Positions 33,235 to 44,390 are shown, counted from the stretch's first letter. The stretch is DNA of 57,342 nt from Lachnospiraceae bacterium (GCA_017416465.1 JAFQCK010000030.1:1-57342), one strand, 5' to 3'. The notes: generated from the sequence alone by a model not told the origin. Program-made: numbers and translations.

Positions 33235-36200
33235 ATGAGTAAAGTTAGACGAGTTTACGTTGAAAAGAAAGCACCTTATGCTGTTAAGGCTAAAGAGCTT
33301 AAGCATGAGATATCAAGCTATCTTGGAATTAAGACCGTTACAGGAGTAAGAGTTTTAGTAAGATATGATGTTGAAGGTTTATCTGAAGACACATATAAGA
33401 AAGCGCTTAATACAGTATTTTCTGAGCCACCTGTAGATACGTTATATGAGGAAGAATTTCCATATAATAAAGAAGCTGACAGAGTATTCAGTGTTGAATA
33501 TCTTCCGGGACAGTTCGACCAGAGAGCAGATTCAGCTGAGCAGTGTGTAAAATTCTTAAAAGAGGATGAAGAACCTGTAATTAAGAGTGCCACAACTTAT
33601 GTAATAGAAGGAACTATCACAGACGAAGAATTTGAAAGTATCAAATCATTCTCTATCAACCCTGTAGATTCAAGAGAGACAGGACTTACAAAGCCTGAGA
33701 CACTTGTTACAGAATTTGATGAGCCGGCTGATGTTATTATATTTGATGGATTTAAGGATATGGAAGAAGGAAAGCTTAAAGAATTATATGATTCTTTAGG
33801 ACTTGCTATGACATTCAAGGATTTCCTTCATATTCAGAATTATTTTAAGAATGATGAGGACAGAGACCCATCTATGACAGAGATTCGTGTTCTTGACACA
33901 TATTGGTCAGACCACTGTCGTCATACTACATTTAATACAGAACTTACAGATGTTAAATTTAATGATGGTTTCTATAAGACACCAATCATTAAGACATATG
34001 AAAGATATATTGAAGACAGAGAAGTTATCTTTAAAGGAAGAGATGACAAGTTCGTTTGTCTTATGGACTTAGCTCTTATGGCTATGAGAAAGCTTAAAAA
34101 AGAAGGTAAGTTAGAAGATCAGGAAGAATCAGAAGAAATCAATGCATGTAGTATTGTTGTTCCTGTTGAGATTGATAAAGAAGACGGAAATGGTGTTATC
34201 GTAGAAGAGTGGCTTGTAAACTTCAAGAATGAGACACATAATCACCCAACGGAAATAGAGCCATTTGGTGGTGCAGCAACATGTCTTGGTGGAGCTATCA
34301 GAGACCCATTGTCAGGACGTACTTATGTATATCAGGCTATGCGTGTTACAGGTGCAGCAGACCCTACTAAGTCAATGAAGGATACTTTAAAAGGTAAGCT
34401 TCCACAGAAGAAGCTTGTTCGTGGTGCAGCTAACGGATATAGTTCATATGGTAATCAGATTGGTCTTGCAACAGGACTTGTTAAAGAAATCTATCATCCT
34501 GATTATGTTGCAAAGAGAATGGAAATCGGTGCGGTAATGGGTGCGGCACCAAGATATGCAGTTAAGCGTGAAACATCTGATCCTGGTGATATCATTGTAT
34601 TACTTGGCGGACGTACAGGTCGTGATGGTTGTGGTGGAGCAACAGGTTCTTCTAAGGTTCACACAGAAAGCTCAATTGAGACTTGTGGTGCAGAAGTTCA
34701 GAAGGGTAATGCTCCTACAGAGAGAAAATTACAGAGATTATTCAGACGTGAAGAAGTTAGTAAATTAATAAAGAAATGTAATGACTTTGGTGCAGGCGGT
34801 GTATCTGTTGCCATCGGTGAGTTAGCAGACGGTCTTGACATCAATCTTGATATGGTTCCTAAAAAGTATGCCGGTCTTGACGGAACAGAAATTGCTATTT
34901 CAGAATCACAGGAACGTATGGCAGTTGTAATTGATGCAAAAGACGTTGACGAATTTATGAAATATGCAAATGAAGAAAACCTTGAGGCTACAAAAGTTGC
35001 TGTTGTTACAGAAGAACCAAGACTTGTTCTTAAATGGAGAGGTAAAGAGATTGTTAACCTTAAGAGAGCCTTCCTTGATACAAACGGTGCACATCAGGAA
35101 AATCAGGTTGAAGTAGAGATGCCTGATGAGAATAACAACTTCTTTAAGACACCTGAGATTACAGATGTTAAGAAGGCTTGGATTGATACATTGGCTGATC
35201 TTAATGTATGTTCACAGAAAGGTCTTGTTGAAATGTTTGACGGTTCAATCGGAGCCGGTTCAGTATTTATGCCATTTGGTGGAAAATATCAGCTTACAGA
35301 GACACAGGCTATGGTTGCAAAACTTCCTGTTCTTAAGGGCAAATGTGATACAGTTACAATGATGAGTTATGGTTTTGATCCATATTTATCAAGCTGGAGC
35401 CCATACCACTCAGCAATTTATGCAGTAGTTGAGTCTGTTGCTAAGATTGTTGCAGAGGGTGGAGATTACAAGAAGATTAGATTTACATTCCAGGAATATT
35501 TCAGAAGAATGTCTGCAGACCCTAAACGTTGGAGTCAGCCATTTGCAGCACTTCTTGGTGCATATGATGCACAGTTAGGTTTCGGACTTCCATCAATTGG
35601 TGGTAAGGACAGTATGTCAGGTTCATTTAATGAAATTGATGTACCACCAACACTTGTTTCATTTGCAGTAGATGTTGCAAAAGAAAAAGATATTGTTTCA
35701 CCTGAATTTAAACAGGCTGGAAATAAGATTGCATTATTTGAAATTGCTAAAGATGAGTATGATTTACCTGATTATGAAAAGGTAATGAAATTATATGATG
35801 AAATTCATGAATTAATTCAGAAGGGTGTAATCAAAGCAGCTTACAGTATTGATGCTAAGGGTGTAATTGCAGCAGTAAGTAAGATGGCATTTGGTAACAA
35901 ATTAGGTCTTAAGATTAATTCAGAGGTTGCAAAAGAAGTATTGTTTGCAAAAGGAATTGGTAACATTGTAGCTGAAATCGATGCTTCTAAGTTAGCAGAG
36001 CTTACTGATAGTGCTAAGGTAATCGGTGAAGTTACAGCAGATGCTACATTCGTATATGGTGATGTTGTAATCACTATGGACGAAGCGTTAAATGCTTGGA
36101 CAGGCACATTAGAAAAAGTATTCCCAACAAAGGGAACAGATGATATGTCCGATGTAGATACAGGTATTTACAGTGCAGGTAAGGTATATGTGTGTAAGAA

Positions 36201-37008
36201 TAAGATTGCAAAACCTACAGTATTTATTCCTGTATTCCCAGGTACAAACTGTGAATATGATAGTAGAAAAGCATTTGAAAGAGCCGGAGCTAATGTAGTA
36301 ACAAAGGTATTTAAAAACCTTACAGCCAGTGACATAAGAGATTCAGTAGAGATATTTGAAAATGCTATTTCACAGGCACAGATTATTATGTTCCCGGGTG
36401 GATTTAGTGCCGGTGATGAACCTGATGGTTCTGCAAAATTCTTTGCTACAGCATTTAGAAATGATAAGATTAAAGAGGCAGTAACAAAGCTTCTTAATGA
36501 AAGAGATGGTCTTGCACTTGGTATCTGTAATGGTTTCCAGGCATTAATAAAGTTAGGTCTTGTACCAAACGGACAGATTATAGGACAGGATGAAAATGCT
36601 CCAACTCTTACTTACAATACAATTAACAGACATGTATCTAAGATGGTTTATACAAAGGTTGTTTCAAATAAATCACCTTGGTTACAGTTAGCAGAACTTG
36701 GACAGACTTATGTAAATCCTGCTTCACATGGTGAAGGAAGATTCGTTGCGAACGAAGAATGGATTAAGAAGTTATTTGAAAATGGACAGGTTGCTACACA
36801 GTATGTAAACGAAAAAGGTATGCCAACAATGGATGAAGAATGGAATGTAAATGGTTCATACTTTGCCATCGAAGGTATTACGAGTCCTGATGGAAGATGT
36901 TTTGGTAAGATGGCTCACTCAGAGAGACGTGGACAGTCAGTTGCTATGAACATTACAGGTGAACAGGATATGAAGATATTCGAATCAGGTGTTGCATACT
37001 TTAAATAA
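33235..37008 (+). CDS. purL: Phosphoribosylformylglycinamidine synthase, single-chain
   Basis: 1257 residues from ATG 33235 with GGAGG 6 bases upstream. Fused synthetase and glutaminase of the Clostridia/proteobacterial large type, turning FGAR, glutamine and ATP into FGAM in purine synthesis. Synthetase motifs: DTYWSDHCRHTTF, FKNETHNHPTEIEPFGG and GVSVAIGELADG. Glutaminase end: VFPGTNCEYDSRKAFERAGA, nucleophile Cys in LGICNGFQ, and His in NPASHGEGRF. No other pur gene is close, so it is a single transcription unit. Codon use is regular, as in the aldolase gene. Confidence 0.97.
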   Translation: MSKVRRVYVEKKAPYAVKAKELKHEISSYLGIKTVTGVRVLVRYDVEGLSEDTYKKALNTVFSEPPVDTLYEEEFPYNKEADRVFSVEYLPGQFDQRADSAEQCVKFLKEDEEPVIKSATTYVIEGTITDEEFESIKSFSINPVDSRETGLTKPETLVTEFDEPADVIIFDGFKDMEEGKLKELYDSLGLAMTFKDFLHIQNYFKNDEDRDPSMTEIRVLDTYWSDHCRHTTFNTELTDVKFNDGFYKTPIIKTYERYIEDREVIFKGRDDKFVCLMDLALMAMRKLKKEGKLEDQEESEEINACSIVVPVEIDKEDGNGVIVEEWLVNFKNETHNHPTEIEPFGGAATCLGGAIRDPLSGRTYVYQAMRVTGAADPTKSMKDTLKGKLPQKKLVRGAANGYSSYGNQIGLATGLVKEIYHPDYVAKRMEIGAVMGAAPRYAVKRETSDPGDIIVLLGGRTGRDGCGGATGSSKVHTESSIETCGAEVQKGNAPTERKLQRLFRREEVSKLIKKCNDFGAGGVSVAIGELADGLDINLDMVPKKYAGLDGTEIAISESQERMAVVIDAKDVDEFMKYANEENLEATKVAVVTEEPRLVLKWRGKEIVNLKRAFLDTNGAHQENQVEVEMPDENNNFFKTPEITDVKKAWIDTLADLNVCSQKGLVEMFDGSIGAGSVFMPFGGKYQLTETQAMVAKLPVLKGKCDTVTMMSYGFDPYLSSWSPYHSAIYAVVESVAKIVAEGGDYKKIRFTFQEYFRRMSADPKRWSQPFAALLGAYDAQLGFGLPSIGGKDSMSGSFNEIDVPPTLVSFAVDVAKEKDIVSPEFKQAGNKIALFEIAKDEYDLPDYEKVMKLYDEIHELIQKGVIKAAYSIDAKGVIAAVSKMAFGNKLGLKINSEVAKEVLFAKGIGNIVAEIDASKLAELTDSAKVIGEVTADATFVYGDVVITMDEALNAWTGTLEKVFPTKGTDDMSDVDTGIYSAGKVYVCKNKIAKPTVFIPVFPGTNCEYDSRKAFERAGANVVTKVFKNLTASDIRDSVEIFENAISQAQIIMFPGGFSAGDEPDGSAKFFATAFRNDKIKEAVTKLLNERDGLALGICNGFQALIKLGLVPNGQIIGQDENAPTLTYNTINRHVSKMVYTKVVSNKSPWLQLAELGQTYVNPASHGEGRFVANEEWIKKLFENGQVATQYVNEKGMPTMDEEWNVNGSYFAIEGITSPDGRCFGKMAHSERRGQSVAMNITGEQDMKIFESGVAYFK

Positions 37009-37040
37009 TAGTTTGATTAATATTTTATAAGATATGAAAT

Positions 37041-37090
37041 AACCGGCTTCATTAGTTAATCTTGGAATAACGATTTGAAGTCGGTTTTTA
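37041..37090 (+). terminator. Terminator of purL
   Basis: ACCGGCTTCA (37042-37051) pairs with TGAAGTCGGT (37076-37085), one G-U, followed by T5. Confidence 0.75.
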
Positions 37091-37153
37091 CATATAAATT
37101 GATTTTAAAACAAATATTCTGGGACTAAAATGAAGAAAAGAAAAGGTGAAAAA

Positions 37154-39640
37154 ATGAAAAAAAGATTTTTAAAGAGAACATTAAGTTTAATGCTTACAGG
37201 TGTGTTGGCATTAGGAATAGCGTTTGTCGTACCGTCAGAATCTGTATATGCTTTTGAAAGTGACTATGATGGTATTGGAAATGTTATAACAGAAGTGAAT
37301 TTTGATACTAAATATGCGATTGTGGGTGAATATTTAGATACAAAAGGTTTTATTGATTATCCTTGGTATAGTCAGTTGGGTGAAATTGAATGGTATAAAG
37401 ATGGAGTAAAAGTTGAAAATCCTTCTCAGACAAAATTTGAATTGGATGCAGAATACTCTTTTAAGGCTAGATTACAGACGGATAATAAGCCTGAAGACAG
37501 ATTTTCGGATGATTTAGTGGCATATGTTAATGGTGATGAAGTAGAAGTAAGTTCGTATGGCAAATATGATAAAAAATATGTGGTAGAATTAGAATATGAT
37601 GGAGTATTTGCTACAGATACTTTGAAAGAAGTTAATATTGTAGGACTTGATAGACCTGTGATTGGCAATGTTCCTGACAAGGATGTAGATGTATTAGACC
37701 CTGATAAATATTATGTTCAAAATGATTATTTTTATGATTATGATTATGAAGTAAAATGGTATAATTGGGGAAGTGAAATGTCGGTAGACGAAGAGTTTGA
37801 AGTAGGAGGAAGTTATGAAGCTGTTATTGTTTTGAGAACTTATGATGATTATTCATTTAATTACAAAGCAGCATGGACTTCATCTAGATATTCGCTTCCT
37901 GATGTAAAAGCATATATTGATGGAAACGTTGCTAGAGTTGGTAGTGCTATGTTTGGTCCTTATGAACAAATAAAAGTTTCTTACAAATTTGGTGAGTTAG
38001 ATACTGAAGGAATAGAATATGTAAACATATATGAATTACCATATCCAATTGTAGGAAATAATCCTGAATATGAGGTAGGAAGACTTGGAGGTTGTGCATA
38101 TTATATTCCAGATTTGAATGAAAATGAATATCAGAAACATGGAATAACATGGATGGATATAACAGACCCAAATAATGAATTTTACTTAACGGAAGAAGAT
38201 GAATTTTTAATAGGACATGAATATAAAATTATAATTGATATGGTGACACAGGCTGGTCATGTATTTGTTCCTGATGATGAAGATTGGGAGGAAACAGCAT
38301 ATTCTATTGATATTACAGGATATGGTAATGGTACACCTATTTATTTAGTGGATTTTGATGGAGAATCAGATACTCATAAAAAAATTGCATTTGAATATAT
38401 TTGTCAGCCGTATTCAGCTGATGAAATAGATGTATATGATATTGATTTGCCGCTAGCAGGAGAAAAACCGGATTATTCAGCAAATGTAATGGAACCGGAT
38501 TTTTATCAATTAGATGAAAATTTTGGTATTAACGGTGTTGAATGGAGTTATGCAGATGGAACAGTTATGCAAGAGGGAGAAACTTTTGTAGAAGGTGAAA
38601 TCTATAATGTAAAGGTTAAAGTTATTTCGACTATTTATGAGGGATGTGCTAAATCAGTTTTATATAGTTATATGTATGGCTACATTAATTACGGAAAAGG
38701 AGAATGTGTAGTTTCATATGACGGCGATAATGAATACAATGATACAAAAAGATATGCATATATCAACAAAACATTTATCTGTGTACAAGGTGAATCAATA
38801 AAGGCAGGTTGGGTTCAGATAGATGATAAATGGTACTATTATGATTCAAAAGGAGTAATGGCTAAAGGTTGGAAGAGAATTAATACAAGATGGTATTACT
38901 TTAATACAGATGGTGTAATGCAGGCTTCAAAATGGATTGGAAAGTATTATGTAAAATCTAATGGAGTAATGGCGGTATCGGAATTTGTAGATGGTGGAAA
39001 ATACTATGTAGATGCGAATGGCGCATGGGTAAATGAAACTAAATGGATGCAGTTAAATGGAAAATGGTATTATTTAAAATCAGGTGTGGTACAACAGTCA
39101 AAATGGTCGAAAATAGCTGGAAAATGGTATTACTTTGATAAGAATGGTATAATGCAGGTTTCAAAATGGATAAATAATAAATATTATGTAAAAGCAGATG
39201 GAACAATGGCAGTATCAGAGTTTGTGGGTGACGGAAAATATTATGTAGATGAAAATGGTATATGGGTAAATGGTACACAGTGGTTGCAAGTGAATGGTGA
39301 TTTTTATTACATCAAATCAGGTGTAGTACAGCTATCAAAATGGGTTCAGGTAGATGGAAAATGGTATTATTTTGATAAGAATGGTATAATGCAGGTTTCA
39401 AAATGGATAAATAATAAATATTATGTAAAAGCAGATGGAACAATGGCAGTATCAGAATTTGTGGGTGATGGTAAATATTATGTAGATGAAAATGGAGTGT
39501 GGTTGAATACTACACAATGGTTACAGATAGGAGAAAATTGGTATTATATAGAATCAGGCGTAGTACAAATGTCAAAATGGCTTGTAATAGATGGTAATAC
39601 ATATTATTTTGATGAAAATGGGGTAGCAAGCTTAATGTAA
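37154..39640 (+). CDS. Secreted wall-binding repeat protein A
   Basis: 828 residues from ATG 37154 with AAAGGTG 6 bases upstream; an ATG at 37130 has no site. Signal peptide KRTLSLMLTGVLALGIAFVV ending near VYAFE. Four or so beta-sandwich-like modules (for example LPLAGEKPDYSANV, GINGVEWSYADG, GEIYNVKVKV) fill residues 30-545. From about 38808 the C-terminus consists of CW_binding_1-type repeats (KWYYFDKNGIMQ, NKYYVKADGTMAVSEF), expected to hold the protein on choline-like or other wall polymers. Modules match those in 44580-47264 and 52854-56501. No catalytic domain was recognised. Confidence 0.85.
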   Translation: MKKRFLKRTLSLMLTGVLALGIAFVVPSESVYAFESDYDGIGNVITEVNFDTKYAIVGEYLDTKGFIDYPWYSQLGEIEWYKDGVKVENPSQTKFELDAEYSFKARLQTDNKPEDRFSDDLVAYVNGDEVEVSSYGKYDKKYVVELEYDGVFATDTLKEVNIVGLDRPVIGNVPDKDVDVLDPDKYYVQNDYFYDYDYEVKWYNWGSEMSVDEEFEVGGSYEAVIVLRTYDDYSFNYKAAWTSSRYSLPDVKAYIDGNVARVGSAMFGPYEQIKVSYKFGELDTEGIEYVNIYELPYPIVGNNPEYEVGRLGGCAYYIPDLNENEYQKHGITWMDITDPNNEFYLTEEDEFLIGHEYKIIIDMVTQAGHVFVPDDEDWEETAYSIDITGYGNGTPIYLVDFDGESDTHKKIAFEYICQPYSADEIDVYDIDLPLAGEKPDYSANVMEPDFYQLDENFGINGVEWSYADGTVMQEGETFVEGEIYNVKVKVISTIYEGCAKSVLYSYMYGYINYGKGECVVSYDGDNEYNDTKRYAYINKTFICVQGESIKAGWVQIDDKWYYYDSKGVMAKGWKRINTRWYYFNTDGVMQASKWIGKYYVKSNGVMAVSEFVDGGKYYVDANGAWVNETKWMQLNGKWYYLKSGVVQQSKWSKIAGKWYYFDKNGIMQVSKWINNKYYVKADGTMAVSEFVGDGKYYVDENGIWVNGTQWLQVNGDFYYIKSGVVQLSKWVQVDGKWYYFDKNGIMQVSKWINNKYYVKADGTMAVSEFVGDGKYYVDENGVWLNTTQWLQIGENWYYIESGVVQMSKWLVIDGNTYYFDENGVASLM
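39118..39468 (+). repeat. Near-identical 237-bp-period repeat inside protein A
   Basis: The stretch of about 115 bases from 39118 is repeated from 39355 with only a few changes. The 237-bp period equals 79 codons, the length of the composite wall-binding unit. Confidence 0.8.
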
Positions 39641-39703
39641 AAAATATTCTATATAATGAGATATAAAATTATACGAATGAAAAATAAAAAGAGGAGGTAA
39701 TTT

Positions 39704-40710
39704 ATGAAAATTAATTCAAAAGAATAATGTCTGTAATGTTATCAATTTTTACTGTTTTTATGAGTGTTGCAAATTATACGGAAGAAGTAGTATATGCAGC
39801 TACATACAGAAACGGTGCTCAAAGTGGACCATCTACTTCTTATAAGAATGGTAAATATTATAAACATTATACACAAGTTCCAATTACAGGTGATAATAGA
39901 ACAGACCTTATAGCGATAGCATTATCACAACTTGGATACCAAGAGGGAGCAGCTAATGGTAATTTTTCGGGAGAAGTTTCGGGTAGATATAATTATGTGG
40001 AATATAGTTACAATTTAGGAGACCTTGGACTTGGTTATGGTGGTTCGGATTATCCATGGTGTGCATCGTTTGTTACATGGTGTTTGTACCAATCACGTTG
40101 TACTAACCAAGCTACATACTCGTCATTAGGACGATTTCATGTAGGTGACTATGACTATATTTGGAAAGAGATTAGTTGTAGCCAGTGGGTTCGACAGTTA
40201 AAGGGTGCAGGATATTATAAATATTCAAAATATGAAGGTGGTTCATATACACCACAGTCAGGAGACCTTGTATTTTTTCAAAATAGTGGTGGAGTAGCTC
40301 ATATAGGTATATGTCTTTATACATCAGGTGGGCGTATATATACTGTAGAAGGAAATACAAGTGATTCATCAGGTCTTGAAGCTAATGGTGGTGGTGTATA
40401 CTTTAAAAATTATTCGTTATCAAGCTCATATTTGAATGGATATGGTGTACTTCCATATAAGTCAGATAGTTCGGTTGTGAAGATTGATTATAGTGGAAAT
40501 AATCCTACAACAGGTTTATATGTGTCTAATGCTAGTAAATATATTTATTCTACATCTACTGCAACATCATATTCGTCAGTTTTACCAAGATTTGCAATGT
40601 TTGAAGTTACGGAAGTATGTAGTAATGGAAGACTTAAGATAAAATATGGTGATGTAGTTGGCTATATAAATAACAACAGTGATAGAGTAATTCAGCTTTC
40701 ATCAACTTAG
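39704..40710 (+). pseudogene. N-terminal part of a CHAP-domain wall hydrolase, broken by frameshift and TAG
   Basis: GAGGAGG and ATG 39704 begin M-K-I-N-S-K-E-stop (TAA 39725-39727). One extra A in the AAAA run at 39718-39721 would restore MKINSKRIMSVMLSIFTVF, a normal signal peptide. As sequenced, ATG 39727 overlaps that stop (TAATG) and opens the remaining 327 codons. CHAP-like features: YPWCASFVTWCL (catalytic Cys), GGVAHIGICLY (His) and VEGNTSD. An SH3-like end follows. TAG 40708-40710 then interrupts the frame, which continues unchanged in 40711-44358. Expected role of the intact protein: cutting peptidoglycan at the cell surface. Confidence 0.75.
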
Positions 40711-43700
40711 ACTGAAAATGTTGATCCGACTGCTGATGAAAGAGTAACGCTTAAGTCGTTAATGGCAAAAGCTGAAAGTGCAAGGCATTATGATTATTCA
40801 GAAGAAAATATTATTAAAATAAGAAATGCATATACTACAGCAAAGACGTTAGTTGCTGATACATCAACGAATACAGAAACTGAGACTAAATTAAAGAATG
40901 CGATTACAGAATTACAAACAGCGCTTAATTCTACAGGAACTAATACTATAGCTTATAACAATCAAGGTGTTTATATAAATGGATTTAATAAAGTTGTTAA
41001 TGCCGGTGATTGTATAATGTATTCAAATACATTTAACGGAGATGGTATAGTTACAGCTGAGAATGCTAATATTCGTTATACTGTAAATGTAGTATTTAAG
41101 TGGGATGCTGATAGATGTGTTAATGTTGTAAAGTCTGTTTCTATAGGAAAGGGAAACAGTACACCTGCTATACAACTTGCAAGTGATGAATTTCTTTTAG
41201 CAGCTCATGAATGGGAAAATGGATTATCTTCAAGTGACAATCCAGTAGAATATAGTGGAACAAATTATAATATTTTAAGTAAACTTAACGTTGGAGATGT
41301 AATAAAGTTATCAGGTGCATCATTGTATAACTTACCGGCAGTTATTTCATCTACAGGAGTTGAACCATGTGCGTATGCAAAATTTATTAGCAGAGACTCT
41401 GTAATAATGAATAGTAGAAATGAATTTGTAAGTCAAGGTAAGTTCACTCTTTTAACACCGGAATATTGTGACGGAGTTCTTACTTACGAGAATGCTAACA
41501 TTCATAAATCATTAAACGTTATTGGTGTTTGGGATAATGAAAAACAGTCATGGGTTGTTAAAGATAAATTTATTGGAAATGGTGTAGCAGATTCATCATC
41601 AAATATAGCTATTAAAGATGGTGAAATTGTTATAGCAGGATTAGCAGTAGAAAACCCAATAGATACAGAAGATGGAAGTGTTGAAAATTATGAAAACCTT
41701 AATTTGGCACAGGTAGGAGATAAGATTGTATTTTCAGGAATAAGTCCTACATCTAGTACATATGTTTCGATTGGTGCAAATATACATTTTGTTAGTGAAG
41801 GTGAGGAGGAAGTAGTAACAGGTCCTATTAATCTTGCATTAAATAAGAAATATGAAGCTACAACTACAGGGAATATTCATACAGCAAGCCTTACAGATGG
41901 AAAAGCTTTAAGTACATATGGAGAAGGTTCGTGGTTTGGATTTAAGATTAATGGAAATACAGATGAAAATGGTGTTGGAACAGTTGTAGTTGATCTTGAA
42001 GATAAATATAGCATTAATGATATACAGATGCATATTTATGCGGGAGAAAATGATATGAGTATCGCTCAGCCTTCATATGTTAAAGTTTATGTTTCAGATA
42101 ATGGTGTAAGCTATAATGAAATTGGAGAGTTGGTATTAGATTCAAGTGCAAATGCACCATATTGGGCAAAACTAAATGATATAGAAAAAAATGGTAGATA
42201 TGTTAAGTTTGAAGTTGGAGCTTCAGGAAAATCGGCATGGGTATTTTTGAATGAAATAGAAATATATGGTGAAAATCTTGAAGAAACAGACAAGATAACA
42301 TTAAGTTCTGATTATGAAATAAATGTATCAGAAACATCTGAGTATAAAGCTGATTTGACAGATGGAGTGTATGGAAAAGAGGTTACAGATGAGTGGTTTG
42401 GATTTAATTCAGACTTAAACAGTGCTTATTGTAATACAGTGAATAGTGTAGGTACAGTGACACTTGATCTTGGTGTAAGATATGATATTAACAAAGTTAA
42501 AATGCATATATTTGCAGGAACCAATTCTATAAATGCCGGTGTACCTGAACAGGTAAAAGTTCTTGTTTCAACTGATGGTAAAACATATGTGGAAGCAGGA
42601 AAACTTAATCTAATTAAAGATTCTAATGAAAGCTTTTGGGCAGAGCTTGCAGAGGCAAAAGCAGTTGGAAGATATGTAAGATTTGAGGTTGAATGTTCAT
42701 ATGAATGGACACTTATTAATGAGATAGAAGTTTATGGTACAGAAAATGTGCAGTCAGAAACAAATAATATCGCATTGGGTAGTGAATATGTGGCAATTGC
42801 AACTCCAGGAGAAAACTTTACAGCAGACCTTACAGATGGAGTTACTTCACAGTTGCTACAGTATGGAGTAAATGATTCGTCGTGGTATGGATTTATTAAT
42901 ACAGGTGATACTGCAACAAGTAATACAACTGCAGATGGAAAAGGTATAGTAGTTATTGATTTGGGTGGAATGTCTGAAATTACAGGAACAAGCGTGCATA
43001 TGTTTGCAGGTGAGAATGATTTAGGTGCTAAACAACCAATATATATAAGAGTTTATTATTCAGAAGATGGAGAAGTTTATGACTTCTTTGGTTGGATGGA
43101 ATATGGTAACGAAACAGCACCATATTGGACAAGTTTTGTTCTTGATGAAGCAAAAACTGAACCAAAAGTATATGGACGTTATGTTAAGTATGCATTCTTA
43201 ACTAATGAAAATGAGTGGACTTTGTTTAACGAAATTCAGGTTTATGGTACAAGATTAACTTCAGATGAGATAGCAGAGCCGGATTCTAATGCTTTTGTTA
43301 CATTAGCAGGTACATTTAATGATTGGAATGCAACTCCTAATATGAAGACAACTGAAGAAGAAAATGTTGTTACTACAACTATGGAGTTAGAAGCGGGTTC
43401 ATATGAGTTTAAGATTTTATATGGTACAAACTGGTATGGTAATGAAGTTGTTGTTGAAAATAAAACTTCTAACGAAGGTTTAACACTAGAAACAACAGGA
43501 TACAATTGTACTCTAAGTGCTACCGGAGGAACATATATATTTAAGTTTAATAAAGATACGAAAGTACTTAATATTGAAATGGAAACAAAGTCAGGCTGGA
43601 GTCTTGAAGGAGAAAACTGGTATTACTATAATACTGATGGAACGAAGGCTTTAGGTTGGACGAAGATTAATAGTAGATGGTATTATTTTGATGCAAGTGG

Positions 43701-44358
43701 AATAATGCAGTCATCAAAATGGATAAGTAATAGGTATTATGTAAAATCTAATGGTGTAATGGCAGTATCGGAATTTGTAGATGGTGGAAAATACTATGTA
43801 GATCAAAGTGGTGCATGGGTAAAAGGAACTAAATGGTTACAAGTAGGCGATAATTGGTATTTTATTAAATCAGGAACAGTACAGATATCAAAATGGGCAA
43901 AAATTGGAGATTATTATTATTATTTTGATGCAAATGGAATAATGCAGTCATCAAAATGGATAAATAATAGATATTATGTAAAATCTAATGGAACTATGGC
44001 GGTATCAGAATTTGTAGATGGTGGAAAGTACTATGTAGATGAAAATGGTCTGTGGGTAAAAGAAACTAAATGGATGCAGATTGGTGACAACTGGTATTAT
44101 ATAAAATCCGGAACAGTACAGGTATCAAAGTGGGCTAAGATAGGAAGTAAATATTATTATTTTGATGCAAATGGAGTAATGCAGTCGTCAAAATGGATAG
44201 GCAATTACTATGTAAGAGCTGATGGTTCTATGGCAGTATCACAGTGGATAGATGGAAAATATTATGTGAAGGCCGATGGAACAATGGCAAAATCAGAGTG
44301 GGTAGATAATGGAAGATATTATGTGGGAGAAGATGGAGTATGGGTAAAGAATCCATAG
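40711..44358 (+). CDS. C-terminal part of the CHAP hydrolase gene: discoidin-like, starch-binding-like and wall-binding domains
   Basis: It continues the frame of 39727-40710 after the TAG; the first ATG is at 40762 and lacks a good ribosome binding site, so separate translation is doubtful. In order: a helical FIVAR-like segment (ADERVTLKSLMAKAES); three F5/8 type C-like modules (NLALNKKYEATT, SWFGFKINGNTDENG, GRYVKFEVGAS, VFLNEIEIYG and two relatives); one beta domain FVTLAGTFNDWNATP, like AMPK/CBM48 glycan-binding folds; and CW_binding repeats from about 43594 ending in WVKNP. No signal peptide of its own, consistent with one gene split by a nonsense codon. Confidence 0.75.
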   Translation, partial: TENVDPTADERVTLKSLMAKAESARHYDYSEENIIKIRNAYTTAKTLVADTSTNTETETKLKNAITELQTALNSTGTNTIAYNNQGVYINGFNKVVNAGDCIMYSNTFNGDGIVTAENANIRYTVNVVFKWDADRCVNVVKSVSIGKGNSTPAIQLASDEFLLAAHEWENGLSSSDNPVEYSGTNYNILSKLNVGDVIKLSGASLYNLPAVISSTGVEPCAYAKFISRDSVIMNSRNEFVSQGKFTLLTPEYCDGVLTYENANIHKSLNVIGVWDNEKQSWVVKDKFIGNGVADSSSNIAIKDGEIVIAGLAVENPIDTEDGSVENYENLNLAQVGDKIVFSGISPTSSTYVSIGANIHFVSEGEEEVVTGPINLALNKKYEATTTGNIHTASLTDGKALSTYGEGSWFGFKINGNTDENGVGTVVVDLEDKYSINDIQMHIYAGENDMSIAQPSYVKVYVSDNGVSYNEIGELVLDSSANAPYWAKLNDIEKNGRYVKFEVGASGKSAWVFLNEIEIYGENLEETDKITLSSDYEINVSETSEYKADLTDGVYGKEVTDEWFGFNSDLNSAYCNTVNSVGTVTLDLGVRYDINKVKMHIFAGTNSINAGVPEQVKVLVSTDGKTYVEAGKLNLIKDSNESFWAELAEAKAVGRYVRFEVECSYEWTLINEIEVYGTENVQSETNNIALGSEYVAIATPGENFTADLTDGVTSQLLQYGVNDSSWYGFINTGDTATSNTTADGKGIVVIDLGGMSEITGTSVHMFAGENDLGAKQPIYIRVYYSEDGEVYDFFGWMEYGNETAPYWTSFVLDEAKTEPKVYGRYVKYAFLTNENEWTLFNEIQVYGTRLTSDEIAEPDSNAFVTLAGTFNDWNATPNMKTTEEENVVTTTMELEAGSYEFKILYGTNWYGNEVVVENKTSNEGLTLETTGYNCTLSATGGTYIFKFNKDTKVLNIEMETKSGWSLEGENWYYYNTDGTKALGWTKINSRWYYFDASGIMQSSKWISNRYYVKSNGVMAVSEFVDGGKYYVDQSGAWVKGTKWLQVGDNWYFIKSGTVQISKWAKIGDYYYYFDANGIMQSSKWINNRYYVKSNGTMAVSEFVDGGKYYVDENGLWVKETKWMQIGDNWYYIKSGTVQVSKWAKIGSKYYYFDANGVMQSSKWIGNYYVRADGSMAVSQWIDGKYYVKADGTMAKSEWVDNGRYYVGEDGVWVKNP

Positions 44359-44390
44359 AATAAACAATGAAAATATAGGATAAAAGATTA

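Noticed and set aside
36180-37008. Separate purQ gene
   Set aside because: The glutaminase region is continuous in frame with the synthetase in one 1257-residue chain.
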